Shown here: positions 43,828 to 56,930 of the stretch, one piece after another
Numbering within the stretch: the first letter of the stretch is position 1
How the letters are laid out: each line of letters opens with the position of its first letter
Assembly: GCA_036925085.1 (NCBI GenBank)
Contig: JAUPFP010000024.1
Span: 3,369,549 to 3,433,548 of the forward strand
DNA length: 64,000 nucleotides
Source of the DNA: Brachycybe producta
Taxonomy: Eukaryota; Arthropoda; Diplopoda; Playtdesmida; Andrognathidae
Direction of reading: 5' to 3'
The notes under the pieces: generated by a model
What the model saw: the letters and a program-made list of their open reading frames with translations, nothing else
What the model was told of the DNA's origin: nothing
Databases searched by the model: none
Made by a program: the position numbers and the translations under genes

Positions 43828-45250
43828 TATTTGTACGCCTTATTGCAATGTAGTGCTCACGTGCCGCATTTACAGAACAGCTTCTTGGTTAAAGCTTGTA
43901 GGCTAACTTTACAGGAGTTTGGCATTTGTTCATTTTTAGCGGTTATTCATTTTTTTTTTGGTGTTAGATCTTGTGCCACCCTAAATATACAGTGGTACAA
44001 TATGATGATGATATTACAAATTCTTTTATAATGGTGAAGAGAAAAAAAATCAAGTCAATTCATAAAAAAAATGAGAGACAAAAAAAGCACCATATAAAGT
44101 GGGGTTTGTGTTCATAAACTGGATAGCAAAAGTTACAAATTGATAATTGGTTCCTAGAATTGGAAGCTTTTTTTTTAGCTTTGCCAGTGTGACCCGTTCT
44201 TCCCACTCTTCGTATTTATCCTTGACCATTGTCTTTTGTGTGGCATGTATGCCTGACTATACATTTCGAACAAATTTTGTAAGTTTTGTTGAAAATTATT
44301 AGTTTCAACTTTTAGTAAAATGTTAAATTTCATGGAAATTGATGGAGAAAAAAAAAAGCTCTGAAGAAACAAAAAACAAGGACACCTAATATGGGTTCCA
44401 ACATGGCCACAACGTCACAATGGGGGGAGGAGGTGGGGCTAAAAAAAAGAAGGGGGGGGGGAAGGGGATGGAGAATATTTTAAGAGGGGATTTTTTGTAA
44501 GTTGCTTGACCAGTTTTCTAGAAATCCTTCCTCAACCTAATAATCGGTGGCCTGGAAAGGTCTTTACCTGAAATGACCAATGCCCCTCTCTTTTTCTGAA
44601 CAAACAGGGCTTTTTACCATACAAAAGTAAGCGATAAAAGTTAGAAAAAAACAAAAATGTCCCCCCCTTATATTTTAACAATAAAAACCACAATACAAAT
44701 GAATTTCTGTAAAATTTAACATAATATAAATGGTTATTATTAAAAATTAATACCTAAAATGTTTTGTTTTTCACTGTAATGCAGGTGTAAGTCAGTAGAA
44801 ATTTTTTTCTTGAAAAACAACAACAACCAAATTAAAGAGAACCTTTGAAAATGGGTTATTATAATGGTAGTAGTGACCCCTATTTATAAGTGACCTTCAC
44901 CGTTCCATGAAAAATTCTAATACACCTTAGCAGTTTAGCACGTAGCCTATGAAAAAAAAATGCTTTTCCGATTATTTTCTGACAAATCTTAAATAGCAAT
45001 TTCCTTCCCCCTTACATTCTAGATTTTTTTTTTTTGGTTCGGCTGAAAGATTTTTTTTTAATATATTTTACAATTTAGGCCTATTTATTTTGCATTTTAG
45101 TTTGCATCTTTCTCCTCCTTCTCTTCAACACATCCCACAATGTTTGCTTTTTATTCCGCGTAATGTAGGATTATCATAAATTTGGTTATTTTTGTCTTAT
45201 CCTCTTTATTTTTTTTTGGTTCATTTTTGTTATAAAGAAAACAAAATTAA
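43828..45250. other. No gene recognised
   Basis: AT-rich sequence with G and A homopolymers (for example near 44450). Nothing supported. Confidence 0.5.
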
Positions 45251-45401
45251 ATACAGTGAAAACCGTTTAACAAGAAAAAAAATCGGATAACACGAAATTT
45301 GTTTGATTCGGTTCCTAAGGCCAGGCACAAATTAAGCAACAAAGCAAGCTTGCAACCAGCAACAGTTGTAGTTGATGCTACACTAGCGCCCCCGCTCAGT
45401 A

Positions 45402-45610
45402 ACAGGCATTTAGAAATCGGGAAGAACTTCAGTTGGCTCCACCCTTGTTATGACGACCGGCAACTTCTAATTGGTTTGTTGTGTGGTTCGACGTTGAAAA
45501 GGGCGGAGCATGTGACGTCAGACTACATAACCAACCAACCAATTAGAAGTTGCGTTCGTCATAACAAGGTCGGAGCCAACTGAAGTTCTTCCCGATTTCT
45601 AAATGCCTGT
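45402..45610. mobile_element. Family B MITE (Mutator-like), exact 10-bp target duplication
   Basis: 209-bp foldback: ACAGGCATTTAGAAATCGGG at the left and its exact complement at the right. Flanked by CCGCTCAGTA at 45392-45401 and 45611-45620. Confidence 0.88.
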
Positions 45611-45645
45611 CCGCTCAGTATGATCATGATATGAGCAGCATTGTG

Positions 45646-45819
45646 ACAGGCATCTGTAGACAGCTTCAGAATTTCTTTGGCTCCGCCCCTTTAACGAGCG
45701 TCATGAATTTCTAACTGGGTCTGATGTCACATGCCCCGCCCTTTTTATTTCTAATTGGTCTGACGCTCATAAAAAGGAGGAGCCAAATAAATTCTGAAGC
45801 TGTCAACATAGATACCTGT
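45646..45819. mobile_element. Family B MITE, second copy
   Basis: ACAGGCATCTGTAGACAGCT at the left; the right end is diverged (agctgtcaacatagatacct). It resembles the 30.4 kb copy. No flanking duplication seen. Confidence 0.75.
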
Positions 45820-45923
45820 CTCAGTCTTAGATTAGCATACACATTCTTTTAACATGAAATTTATTTAACAGAGAAAACAATTTCCGGTCACATTCCGTTT
45901 ATCGTGTTACACGGTTTCCATTG

Positions 45924-47273
45924 TAATTACTAATTACAATCGTAAACGTGTTTGACGATAGCAAAACTTGTTTGAATAAAAGCGCCATCTGTCAATCAAT
46001 GTAACATGTACAGTTGTACATATAAAGAAGCGTCGTGCTCTGATTACGTCGTCATTAATTTTTCCGTAACGTTTTCAGCACCGTAAGATACATCGACATA
46101 ACCAGAGCATCAAATCTAATGTGGCGTTTTCCGTTTTTTTAAGAACTAAAATTTAGCTAAATTTTATTTGTATTAAGTTTGGTCATAAAAAGGGAGGAAA
46201 GGAATCGTCACAGGGTAAAACACAAACGATAATAATAATAAAATGAATGAGATGACGTCATATAGGCATTCTTTACGCCTTGTTTCCATTAGATCAGAAA
46301 AACGTATTTTGATTAGGTCAATTTTTTTAAAGAATGTCATATAAACTAATGACATTCTTTAAAATAAATGACCAACCACAATTCTGCTTTTTTCTAACAA
46401 ATCGGAATTACTGTTTAAAGGCTAGAATTCTCTAGTTACTAGAAGGGACAAAATCTGTCTTCCGGAGAACTTATAGCCTTTAAGGCTTTAAACCAATTGT
46501 TGTTGGCCGGAAAAAGCTAATTTTCGTGATGAGTTTCAATAGGCTTATGATCGTTTCGTGTGTACATGTAGTTTTATATGGTTGCGCCATCTGTTGCTCA
46601 ATCTTTACTATGTTTTCAATTCTGTAACATAATTATTGAAAATAGAAAAAAAACCTTCATGGCTATATTTGAAGCATGTTTACATGTAAATGGCCTCTCG
46701 CCTGCCACCTGGCGATATTATAAATTGGTTTTGTCACAAAACAGTCTGGATATGATTTGTGGGTGGTGATGGGCTACTGAACTCTTTCATATGTCTTTAT
46801 GTCTTGTCTTTGATAGTCCGGATCAGAGGAGAAAGGAGGAACGGAACACCTGTCCTCCTCCTTTTTTTTAATCCTCATCCTTCTTCTTCTTCCATGTCAT
46901 TTAATATCCAAAAATGTCTCAAAACAATTTTTGCAGTGCCATTTTTTTTTTCTTCTTCTCCAATGTTAGCTCAGAAATTAGAACGTGCAAAGTAATATAA
47001 GTGAGCAACCGTGATTATTTTTGGCTAGCAATTAAAAGCCAAAAAAATGCATTTTGTTCACTGCACAAATACAAGGCCATTATACTCTTTGTCGTCAGCA
47101 GTCACGCTACATTGTGTCACCAATATAAGCCCATATTACATTAAGCCAATATAGGTCTCTTTATTACTAAATATGGGCAATGATACAATGTTGGTGTGTT
47201 TACTAATTTTTTTCTTTCTTTCTAAATTCAAATAAATAATTTGGCCGCCATTTTGTTTCTGCAAACTTTTTAT
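45924..47273. other. No gene recognised
   Basis: AT-rich. A short inverted stretch around aaggctagaattctctag (46419) resembles family C internal sequence. Nothing else. Confidence 0.45.
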
Positions 47274-47481
47274 ACAGGCAATTAGAAATCGGGACAAACT
47301 TCAGTTGGCTCCGCCTTTTTTTTATGACGAACGGCAACTTCTAATTGGTTGGTTATGTAGTCTGACGTCACATGCTCCGCCCTTTTCAACGTTGAACCGC
47401 ACAACAAACCAATTAGAAGTTGCCAGTCGTCATAAAAAGGGCCGAGCCAACTTCTGTTTATCCCGTTTTCTAATTGCCTGT
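47274..47481. mobile_element. Family B MITE, near 9-bp target duplication
   Basis: ACAGGCAATTAGAAATCGGG at the left and complement ACAGGCAATTAGAAAACGGG at the right. Flanks are ACTTTTTAT and ACTTTTTCT, a 9-bp duplication with one change. Confidence 0.82.
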
Positions 47482-48379
47482 ACTTTTTCTATGTAGAGAT
47501 TAGGCCTATTTAGTTTTAGATAAAACCAAACCGCCTTTTTTGATGATTAAACCGAATAAGTCTAAATAAGGTAGACTTGAGTTTTATTTCATTAATATCT
47601 AGCATCGTAGAATTGACAGTATAAATTTTTAATCATCAGGAAATGAAAAATTAATGATATAAAATTTTTAAACTTGATTTCGTGTAGTAAGGGGGGGGGG
47701 CGGGTTTGACATGCAGCGCCATCTGTAAGGAGAAAATATCACTGTTAAATGTTTTTAGGCGTTTCATGCATAGATAGATGGTGATATAAAGATAAGGAGA
47801 GAACTCGGACATAAAAAGTACAATGGTGTATGATGGGAATTCAGAAAGAAGGAGAGAATCTTGTCTTTTTGTTTCCCCTGTTTTGGGACCCTTTCTTCCC
47901 TCCTCTCTTTTCTTCTGTCCTTCCTTCCCCATTTGTCCATCGTCACCATGTTTCATGGCATGTAAGCCACACACCTTTCTCCTAGTGAGAGACTTATTTA
48001 TGGATAAAACACTTGGAAACTGGTTATATAACTTATAATCAGTAGCAATAGTTAGACCACACAATACATTTTTATCCCTATGAAAAAAAAGGGAAGTAGG
48101 GTAGAAGTAGGAGGAGGAGGGGGTCGTAATAAATATTTACAATAGTAGGCCCATACAGTTTACTATATGTTAGTAGTCAAAAGTTGAAAAGAAAAATCAG
48201 TCATTCTGTAAATTTCACTAGTCAGTTTAGGCAATGTGAAGAATGCCTATAACAACAAACCAGTCTTTATAAATTGGTTTGTTACTTTAGGCATTTTTAA
48301 TAATAAAAAAATGCACCCCTATGAATCCCGCAAGTTATAAATTCCTCCATTCACAAAATCATCAAGAAGTAAATTTCAT

Positions 48380-49045
48380 TGTCAAACGACACTCAGATTA
48401 TTTTTCAAAATAAGCTTTTTTATGTGAGTTTGAAAATAACCCAACAACAGCAGAAGTTATTTTTTAATTATTGTCCATAAAAAGTTTATTTTGAAAGATA
48501 TCAACATGATAATATCCTTAAGTGATTAAGCTACCCTTCTAGTTTCAAAGGCCGGGCAACAGCCTCTAGAGACTGTTGCTTGGAGACACTACACTAGCGC
48601 CACCGCTTCAACCTCGTAAACCGAAATGGTTGCCTTTGTTCAGAATAGTGACCAGAGGCCATTGTGTGCCAGCAACCACTTTCTTGTCACGTGGTCGTGA
48701 TTTGGTTGCTGGTTGCTCGCTCGCTCATTTGGAGAGGCAAGTAAGCACAGTAAAATACAGTCGTTTTCCCCGCCCTTTTGTGAGGAACGGCAACTTGTAA
48801 TTGGTTTGTTATTTGGTATGACGTCACATGCCCCGCCATTTTCAATTTCTAATTGGTTTATATTTTAGTATGACGCTCAAAAAAACGAGGAGGGGCAAAT
48901 GACAGCATTTTACTTCGCTTACTTGCCTGTCTCGTTTGATTCCCTGATTTGCGCCCGACCTAAAACACTTCCAAGTTTCTCATAATTTTAATCCTGAAAG
49001 GATAATAAACGGTTCGAAAATCACCATTTTAAATATCGCAGACTG
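48380..49045. mobile_element. Family A MITE interrupted by a GGCCGGGC-ended element
   Basis: The left arm ends at tacccttctagtttc and the right part resumes taaaacacttccaagtttct after an insertion at 48549-48961. Confidence 0.7.
48549..48961. mobile_element. AGGCCGGGC-ended element with an inner family B-like foldback
   Basis: Ends AGGCCGGGCAACA and complement AGGTCGGGCGCAA. It shares ctacactagcgcc with the sequence at 45376. The inner foldback 48744-48930 (aggcaagtaagcacagtaaa / ttttacttcgcttacttgcc) looks like a family B relative. Confidence 0.6.
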
Positions 49046-50329
49046 TGGCAGACATTTTTTAAAAAAAAAAAGTTAGGGAAGAGTCACACTTTCTGAAAAA
49101 AAAAATCCCACTGAAATTCACTTTATAAAGAATTTTCCAGGAGTGCCACATATATCTTTGAGAGAAAAGGAACATAGAATTTCTTTTTTATTTCTAATTC
49201 TGTTTTCTGGTAGATTTTCAGCATGTGTGATTCGTCCTTTAGTTAATAAAAAAAATACAAGGCTGATATTTCAGTTTTTTTTGTTATCAATTACATTTTT
49301 TGCGTTTGTTTAAAACTCCACCTCAATATTTCTCACTTAATTCCAATAAAGACAACAATTTCTTTTACTTCATTGAAATTCCCCCCTCACCCCTTGTTTT
49401 TTTTACTGCCAATAGTTAAGAACTCAATGTAAATAAATGTTAGTGTGGCTGCCCTACTTTTTTTTTGTTGGTTGCCCCAATGTAATTTTTTTCCCCTCGG
49501 TTAGTAAAAAAAACCTTCCTAGTCTTTTTTTTTTCAGTTGTTTTTTTCTTCTTCTCAGTTTTTTTTTTCATCATTTGTAAACTCGAAGCCGAATTTCCAC
49601 GCCCTTTTCTCCGCCTTATCGTTAGTATGTTCTTCTAAATCCTCAAACTCCCCCACATACAGAGAGAGAAAGATAGATAGAGAGAGAGAGAGGAAAAAAA
49701 ACCGGGAAGAGAAAAGAGAGAACCCCTCTTTAGGTTAGTAGGGCACTGGTCTCACTCAGGTGAACACAACAAACATAATATATGAATGTTTGATTTTTCC
49801 ACTTGTGTGTGTTGTGCGTGAAAAAAAAACCTACAAAAGCAGGTTCTCTTCTTATCATTATATGCTAATAATAATCAAAAGTAAATGTTTTGCCAAAAGA
49901 ATGGAGGGGGAAGAGAGAAAAAAATGGGGAACTTCTACCAAAAATAAATTGGCAAATATAAAAATAACAGAATAAATATTAAAAAATGAAATAAAATAAC
50001 TTATACAGCGATCAATTCTGGACTGTCCAGCTTGGTTTGTTAATCCTCGATTGCTTCTCAAAATCGGCACAGATGTTAACATTCCTGTCAATTTAACCTA
50101 ATCGACGAACACCTTCTTTTCACAATAGGAAACAATACAATTTATGTTTTGTTCCCACGTTACAATGATTGTAATCCACTCCCTCAGCATTAAAGCGAAA
50201 ATCTGCCTGAGCAGAAAATTCGAATGAAGATGCAAAGCCCATTAATTAGATTGATCCTTTTTTTGGGGGCTTTGAAAAAGCTAAGATGGACAAGCCCAGA
50301 TGGATCATGTATAAGCTGCCCTAAAGCCT
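49046..50329. other. No gene recognised; (AG)n tract
   Basis: AT-rich, with a purine-rich (AG)n run at about 49663-49692. No supported gene. Confidence 0.5.
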
Positions 50330-50675
50330 TGTACAGATCTGGCGATAATCATCAGGAACATTGTCGCCAGTGGTGTTTCTCGATAAATGCAGATACAAAG
50401 TAACATCGCTAAAATAACTCGTGGCTTTGACATCGAAAGTATTCCATATTGCTCTGTTTCCCACTTCATACGGGGAAAAAAGCAAAAAAGCGTCGAAGGA
50501 TTTTAATGAAAATGGTGAAATTCAGTTCTGCCATTGTAGAACTGAACAACACATGGACGTGCAACATTACTGTCCACATGTATCCAGATACAAGTCGCTG
50601 TGTCCGACGAAGTTCTTCTTAAGTCACTGGATACGTGTTTCAGGCGAATATCGCTCGGTCTGTACAAGGCTTAAG
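50330..50675. mobile_element. Foldback MITE with CTTGTACAGA ends
   Basis: Left agccttgtacagatctggcg-ata and right complement agccttgtacagaccgagcg-ata. About 346 bp. The open frame inside (50421-50687) has no recognisable motif. Confidence 0.65.
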
Positions 50676-51270
50676 ATAGACAGCTAGTGCAGGAATTTGT
50701 AAGAATTTCAATGATCAAGGCAAAAAAAAAACCGTTCTCAATTGTTGATTCCATACAATAAAAAATATATACAAATTTAATGGAGGGTGGATGGGGAGGT
50801 GATTTTTCAATTATACAAAATAATGTAGGAGCAAGTGTTATCTTCTTAACACGTGTTTAAGTGGGGAGAGAAAGAGAGAGCAAGAGAGAAAAGGAAGGGG
50901 AAGTTAATAGGGGGGAAATGCAACACGGGATGATCTTTAAGTATTTGAGGGGAAAGAAAGATGGGGATGAGAGAGACTTCAGGGGTAGAAAGAGATAGGT
51001 GATGGTGGGTTACCTCACAACCTACACCTCTATGTCTATCTCTCACCCTCCCCCCTCCCTTTAACACTTTCGGTAAAAAATTTAATGGGGGAATCCCCTT
51101 ATTTTTTTTTGGGGACTCTCCCTTCTCACTTCTACCCCTCACCAGAGAGTGTGCTACTCTAGCTACTTAGTAAAGCAAACATGTTGACACCACGATGACG
51201 ATGCAAGGGGATCATCTCTAACCCTAACATAAAATATCCCCTATTTTTTTACTCTCTCCATCCATCTTTT

Positions 51271-51294
51271 ACAACAACAACAACAACAACAACA
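51271..51294. repeat. (ACA)8 microsatellite
   Basis: Eight uninterrupted ACA units. Confidence 0.9.
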
Positions 51295-52452
51295 AAAATC
51301 ATCCTTGTGGTTTTTAAAGTTAAACTTTATGAGATTTGTGCGTGTAGCATGTAAATTGCTAGTAAAACAACCTGTTGGATTCTACTTTTTACAAAGGCAC
51401 ATGCCGAAATTTTTGATATGGTTGACCCTACCTTTGTGCCATATTGTGCTAAAGCACATTACCAATTGAGTTTGTTACAAGTTGACAAATACCAAAATGC
51501 TGTTCAAACTTGTTGGTTAAAGTAGGTTAGTTGGAACTTATAGGAACAGCAATTTCGAAAGATGGTTTAGTTGGACATAATAGATAAAAGATTTTTTTCA
51601 AGGGTAGGATGGTCGAACTACTCAGCAAAACAGGGGGCGCTTCACTTGTTCAGTTTAGCGCTTGTTTCAATTGGCGTTTATTCGGTTTAGTGCTTGCTCA
51701 ATTTGGCACTACTATAATTACGCCCCCGAGCACCATATTATAGGAACTAATTTCATTGACTTCAAGTTGAATTTAAAGTACCAAGTTTCCTACTCGAATT
51801 TGAGCCTAGTTTGAGTTTGCGCTTGTATTATTATTATAAAATCACTGAAACCAAAAGTTTCAGACATCAGCCATTTAAAAAAAAAAAAGCTGGCAGCAAT
51901 TTCTAAAATTCATTTTTGAAAATGAACAAATTTGCAGTTTTGCCAAACATCAAATAAGGCCAAGTTATGAACAAAAATCTTTTGTCATGTTATAGTAGAC
52001 TTCTGTCTGTTTTAGTTAAAACTTTTAACAAGTAAAAAAAAATCCTTGTTAGTATAAAACAAAGATGTCATCTCCTTTAGCTTCCATCCCCCTTGTTTTA
52101 GTTTTGTTATCATCGCACAGATCGGTTTATTGTGGCTCACGGCGTGAGTTCATAATGGGACTCACTTCCTGTCACATCCTTCTTGAAAGAAATACACCTT
52201 TAGGGTCTCCTTCTCTTTCCCTCTCACACAAGTACATAAGAAAGGTAACCAACCCACCATAAATGGTCAACTCAAAATAAAATCACACCTGAATGAACGG
52301 TGGTAGACATTTACGAGGTTTCCAAAAGGGAGGAAGTAGGTTGGGGATGAAACTCTTGGATATTTTTAAGTTCGTAACCCAGGGTTAATCTACAGAATGT
52401 TAAAAAAAAAACTGAACCCAATGGAAAATTACACTCCATATGCTTTATTGCC
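51295..52452. other. No gene recognised
   Basis: Mixed unique sequence. The frame at 52065-52262 has no supporting motif. Confidence 0.45.
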
Positions 52453-52612
52453 CTTGCACATGGACCACTTTTGAGTGGTATAGTTCTACAGCAAAATAAT
52501 GTCGCAGGTTGGCTGATCTGTAGTTGCAATGTATTGCTATGGAAACACGCCAGAACTTTGCACACGACCGACACGCCGAACTCGACCACTAAAAAGTGGT
52601 TCGTGTGCCAAG
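52453..52612. mobile_element. Family E MITE
   Basis: Left CTTGCACATGGACCACTTTT and right complement CTTGGCACACGAACCACTTT. About 160 bp. Confidence 0.72.
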
Positions 52613-52659
52613 ATCCTAAGATAAACGCAATAAACGTTATGTATATCTATATTAATAGG

Positions 52660-53060
52660 CATAGGGAAATTTCAGTCGCGCCTATACAAAAACAAACTTT
52701 CAGATAATGTACATAACTAAATTAAAGGTTTCCAAATGTACAACCTGAAAAATGTAAACAAAAGTCTCAGAAAAATCGCAAAAGCCATTAAAAACGTAAA
52801 ATAAAATCTTCCCCTATACATTTTTCCATATTACAAAATAATTAAGCATATACTTTACAATATAAAGGTGCCCTATTATGGCGTCTAAACACTATATAAA
52901 GTATAGTGATTGACGCCCATATACATACACTCATTTGCTTCAAATTTGCAGATATTATCTACAGTAGACTTTGTATATATAAGTCCAGTATACAACTCTT
53001 TGAGTTGTCATTTTCATTTCATGCAAGTTGCATGACGAATTAACTAATGTAGCGTGATTC
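52660..53060. repeat. Dispersed repeat of unknown class, copy 1
   Basis: Shared words with 54.4 and 60.7 kb: aaattaaaggtttccaaatg, aaagtctcagaaaaat, ttatggcgtctaaacac and tgcaagttgcatgacg. No clear termini. Confidence 0.6.
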
Positions 53061-54409
53061 ATATCAAGGCTCCATACTTTTTTAACACTCTGTATTTTAT
53101 ACTCCACCCATTTTATTCTCAGATTTAATGTTGCAAGAAAGATAGGTAAAAACCTCTCAAAAGTTGACGTTTCATATATGAAATATGACAAAAAAAAACG
53201 AAACCATATTAAAATAATAAAATTGTGGAATAAAAAAGGCGTCAGGTCCAAGAAAAAAGTTCATAAACAATCAACTTAAGACTAGAAAAACAAAAAAGAA
53301 ATTACAACCAATGTTGACAACCGTGAATTGCGTTTCATAAAATGGAATTAAAAATTTTTTTATATACAAAAGTAATTTCTTCTCAGTTCTCACCTTAATT
53401 TGGGCCTCAAAATTCATTTTTTATTATAATAGCATGAATATTATTTTATAATTTCAAAACTTAAAAAGTATTTTTCTTTTTTTTAAAAAAAAAACTGTTG
53501 TCCTTGATGTTATTACTTGAACCTTTAACAAATTATTCATGTTATGGTTTTTAATTTTTTTTCTCTTTTTCGATTGGTTATTTTGTGAAGTTTTTCTTAA
53601 ACGTTTTTTTTTTGGTCGTCGTCAAAAACAAAAAACTTTTGATTGTTTCGACCACCCTGTAAATACGTTTTTGAAATATATGCCTTTCTTTGATAATAAA
53701 AAAGTAGACCTATTATTTCATGATGGGCTATTTAGAATGATAAAAGACCACAAATCACAAGTAGACTTATAACTAGTATATAACTTACAACAGGTAGATA
53801 TATATATATGAAAAGTTTTCTCAAAAAAAAAAAAGTCTGAAAAACCGGGATTTGGACATGGACACACAAGGACCTATAATATATTCAATGGATATAATAG
53901 TTTTTAAGGGTGGAGATACACATATATATAAAAAAAATTTCTGAGGGTGAGGTGGAAAATGTGGCTAGACCCAAACTTTTAAACCCCACTTTTAAAAACT
54001 TTTGAGAGTTTTCAGACTACTTTTTTTTTCTTCAAGTGATTTGATGCCATTATTATTTATATTTATACAGATATAGATGGGAAGAAAATGTACCAAAACA
54101 ACACCATAATGTACGTGGGATACTTTTTTTTTAGACTTATGAAAATTCCATATATGAAAAAAAAACTTGTCTTATCAATTTTATGTTTGGTGCATTTTTA
54201 TAAGACAATTTTTTTTTTCTTTCTTCTCTCTCTTCTGGTTTGATGAAAAAAAAAAGGTCCTTTCTTAAATGAAAACAAACTAGGCCAACATTTTCTAGGG
54301 GCTTTATTTACCTTTCAGGTGATTTTAGGTTTTTAACAATGGGATGTAATAGTCCTGTCTGAGTTCTAAAAATATCTAGTTTGTAGACTAGCCTTTTGTA
54401 GTATCCACT
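53061..54409. other. No gene recognised
   Basis: AT-rich with long A and T runs. Nothing supported. Confidence 0.5.
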
Positions 54410-54730
54410 TTATTAATAGGCGATGGGGGATTTCAATTGTACTTATATGTAAAAATAAACTCTGATACAACATGCTTGCAAAATTAAAAGGTTTTCATTT
54501 GATATACCTGAAAATACTAGAGAAAAAAGGCTCTGAAAAATAGCAAAAGTCATAAAAAAGTTTACCGTAAAGTTTTCAGACGTTAGACGCCATATTTGTA
54601 CACTTAATTGCTTCAAAATCTTACCGTGTACCCGAACACTATTATAATCTATACCTATATTAACTTAACAGTCCATTTTACCTTTTGTGCAAGTTGCACA
54701 ACGAGCTTACTAGTATTTTATAACCTTTTG
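54410..54730. repeat. Dispersed repeat of unknown class, copy 2
   Basis: Contains gcaaaattaaaaggttttca, acctgaaaatactagagaaa, ttagacgccatatttgtaca and tgcaagttgcacaacg, in the same order as the other copies. Confidence 0.6.
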
Positions 54731-55082
54731 AGTGGTTCAGTTACTTCACAAGTTCACAAGTAAATTTGTCAACCGGTTTACAAAGTAAACAAGTTACGGA
54801 AGAATCATACACGCTGAAAATGTTTATTTACACTCAATGTCTACCTAAATTTTTTTATAAGAACTTTTTTTTATGAGGGAGAACAAAAATTAAAAGTTTA
54901 CTAAAAGTAAAAAAATGAATTAATGTGTATTTTTTTTTCATAAAGAAGTTTCTTTTTTGAAGACATCACTTTGAAATACTGTTAACATTTACAAGCCATT
55001 CTAGTTTCTAGTAAACTGATTGGGTTTTTAAATTTTGAACAAAGGCTATGTCTGGAAATTAACATACAATCTAATTAATATG

Positions 55083-55345
55083 CTTTATGCCTGTAAAGAA
55101 TCCGGATGTACTTCATTTGCCACATCTTCACACTGATGGCGCCATATTCAATTTAATCATTTCTAATACAGTGAGAATGTGGAATTAAATGAAGGGTAGG
55201 TGGAGCTAGCATATTTAGTTCCCGAACACGTTTTCTTTACAAAAGATTCGCCCAGATGTTGTTTTCGAATAGGGATTTTCTGTTTTCTTTACGGATAATA
55301 GTTTTTTTTTTCTTTAGTTTCCGGACACAGGAACAGTTAACGTTC
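55083..55345. repeat. Two-copy dispersed repeat, copy 1
   Basis: Shares with 63399-63745 the ordered words tccggatgtacttcatttgc, ttcacactgatggcgccata, cgcccagatgttgtttt, ttttctttac and tttctttagtttccggacac. Confidence 0.6.
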
Positions 55346-56250
55346 ACTGTCTAATCAATTTGAATGAATAAATACAGCATGGTACCTCACATTTTGAAAT
55401 TAGCGCCACAAAAAAAACCGTAAAACCTAAATCGTGATTACGCTTTTTTTTTTGTTTCTTTTACTGTTTGAACATTGTAACTGAAATTTCCGAATAATTT
55501 TATTTACTCTGTCCTGTTTTATTTGTGTTGACATTTGTTTTTTTGAATTGAAAATGGTAAAACGTGAATTTTTCATATAGCCTACAGTCAAGTTTTCATG
55601 GGATTTTGATGGGTGGAGGGTGGGGTACTCTCTTCCAATCCCCTCTTGTTTTTTTTTGCAAAAAAAAGTTTTAATAGAACACCGTTGAATAGCATTAAAG
55701 ATAAACACAAAAAGGAATCTCCAAGTCTATCTTTATTCAAATGCAGATTTTTGTGTGCGTCACCATCTTTTTCTACATGAGTGACCAAACTAGTATATAC
55801 ATACAGAGAGAGAGAGAGACCTTTCTAGTCTATTTACATTACGATCTTCTCAACTAAAGAAGAGTATAAAATAGGAAAAAAGAATTGAAAGAAAGGATGG
55901 AATAAAAAAAAAATATTCTGTGCGTAAAAAAAAAAATGTTGTGTCGAAAATTGTAGAGGTTTTTTTTTTCGGTTACACGTTTTTTCACCTTATTGTTCAA
56001 TTCAAAAAAAAAGTATGAATGGAATAACGAACAGTTACTATATTGTATATATTATTATATATCTGGACGACTTATCAGAAATGAAGTAACAACAACACAA
56101 AAAACGATTTTACAAAAAAAAAATCGTCTAACGACAAAAAAAAAATCAAAAGACATAAAAAATTGTAGTTTTATTAACTTGATTGAACTTTGTCCTTTAG
56201 GAAATTTAAATTTTTATTCTAGACAGTTACAGTTACAAGTTATCAACAAC
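55346..56250. other. No gene recognised
   Basis: A/T homopolymer-rich, with (GA)n near 55806. Nothing supported. Confidence 0.5.
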
Positions 56251-56930
56251 TGATCTGTGTGAATTCTGGTTATTCTACTTTTTAGAAGAGTAACAACATT
56301 AAGGAGAAATTATGTGTTAAAACCTAGAAAGGGTAGCTGAATCACTTAAGCTGGTTTTAAAGTGTAAACGCAGGACCTCACAAACTATGATTATTCTGTC
56401 TTTCAGGTGCAAAATCAAGAAGATGTCTTTTAAGATTTTAGAAACTAGAAGGGTAGTTCTTGGTAGATCAATCACTTCATTGATATTTTCATGTTGCTAT
56501 CTTTTAAAATAAGCTTTTTATGTCAGTTTGAAAATTACCCAACTTTAAGAAAACGAGAATTTTTTTTAAATCTTGTCTATAAAAAAGCTTTTTTTGAAAG
56601 ATATCAACATGAAAACACTCTTAAGTGATTGAGTCACCCTTCTAGTTTCTTAAACACTTTATAGTTTCTCTTAATTTTGCACCTGAATAAAAAAAATAAT
56701 AAAAGAGTTCGAAAACCAGCTGTTTGTAAACCATCTTAATAGAATTTTTCATGTTATCTTTTAAAATAAAACTTTTTATGGATAAAAAAAAAGTTTTAAA
56801 ATATCGGCTGCTTTAAAAGCTGTGACATTTTCAAACTGACTTAACATAAAAAAAGCTTATTTTAAAAGATCTCTCTCAACATGAAAATAGCATCAAGTGA
56901 TTAAACTATCTCACATAGAAAAACCATTGT
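56250..56930. mobile_element. Family A MITE cluster
   Basis: A partial arm (56250-56345), a full copy between TTAA at 56346 and TTAA at 56739, then another partial copy to about 56930. Confidence 0.68.

Larger units (their letters stand above)
45254..45923. mobile_element. Family D mariner/pogo-like MITE, interrupted by other elements
   Basis: The left end CAGTGAAAACCGTTTAACAA (TA before it) and right complement CAATGGAAACCGTGTAACAC (TA after it) belong together, as in the 159-bp copy at 15726. About 500 bp of unrelated element sequence lies between them. Confidence 0.65.
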
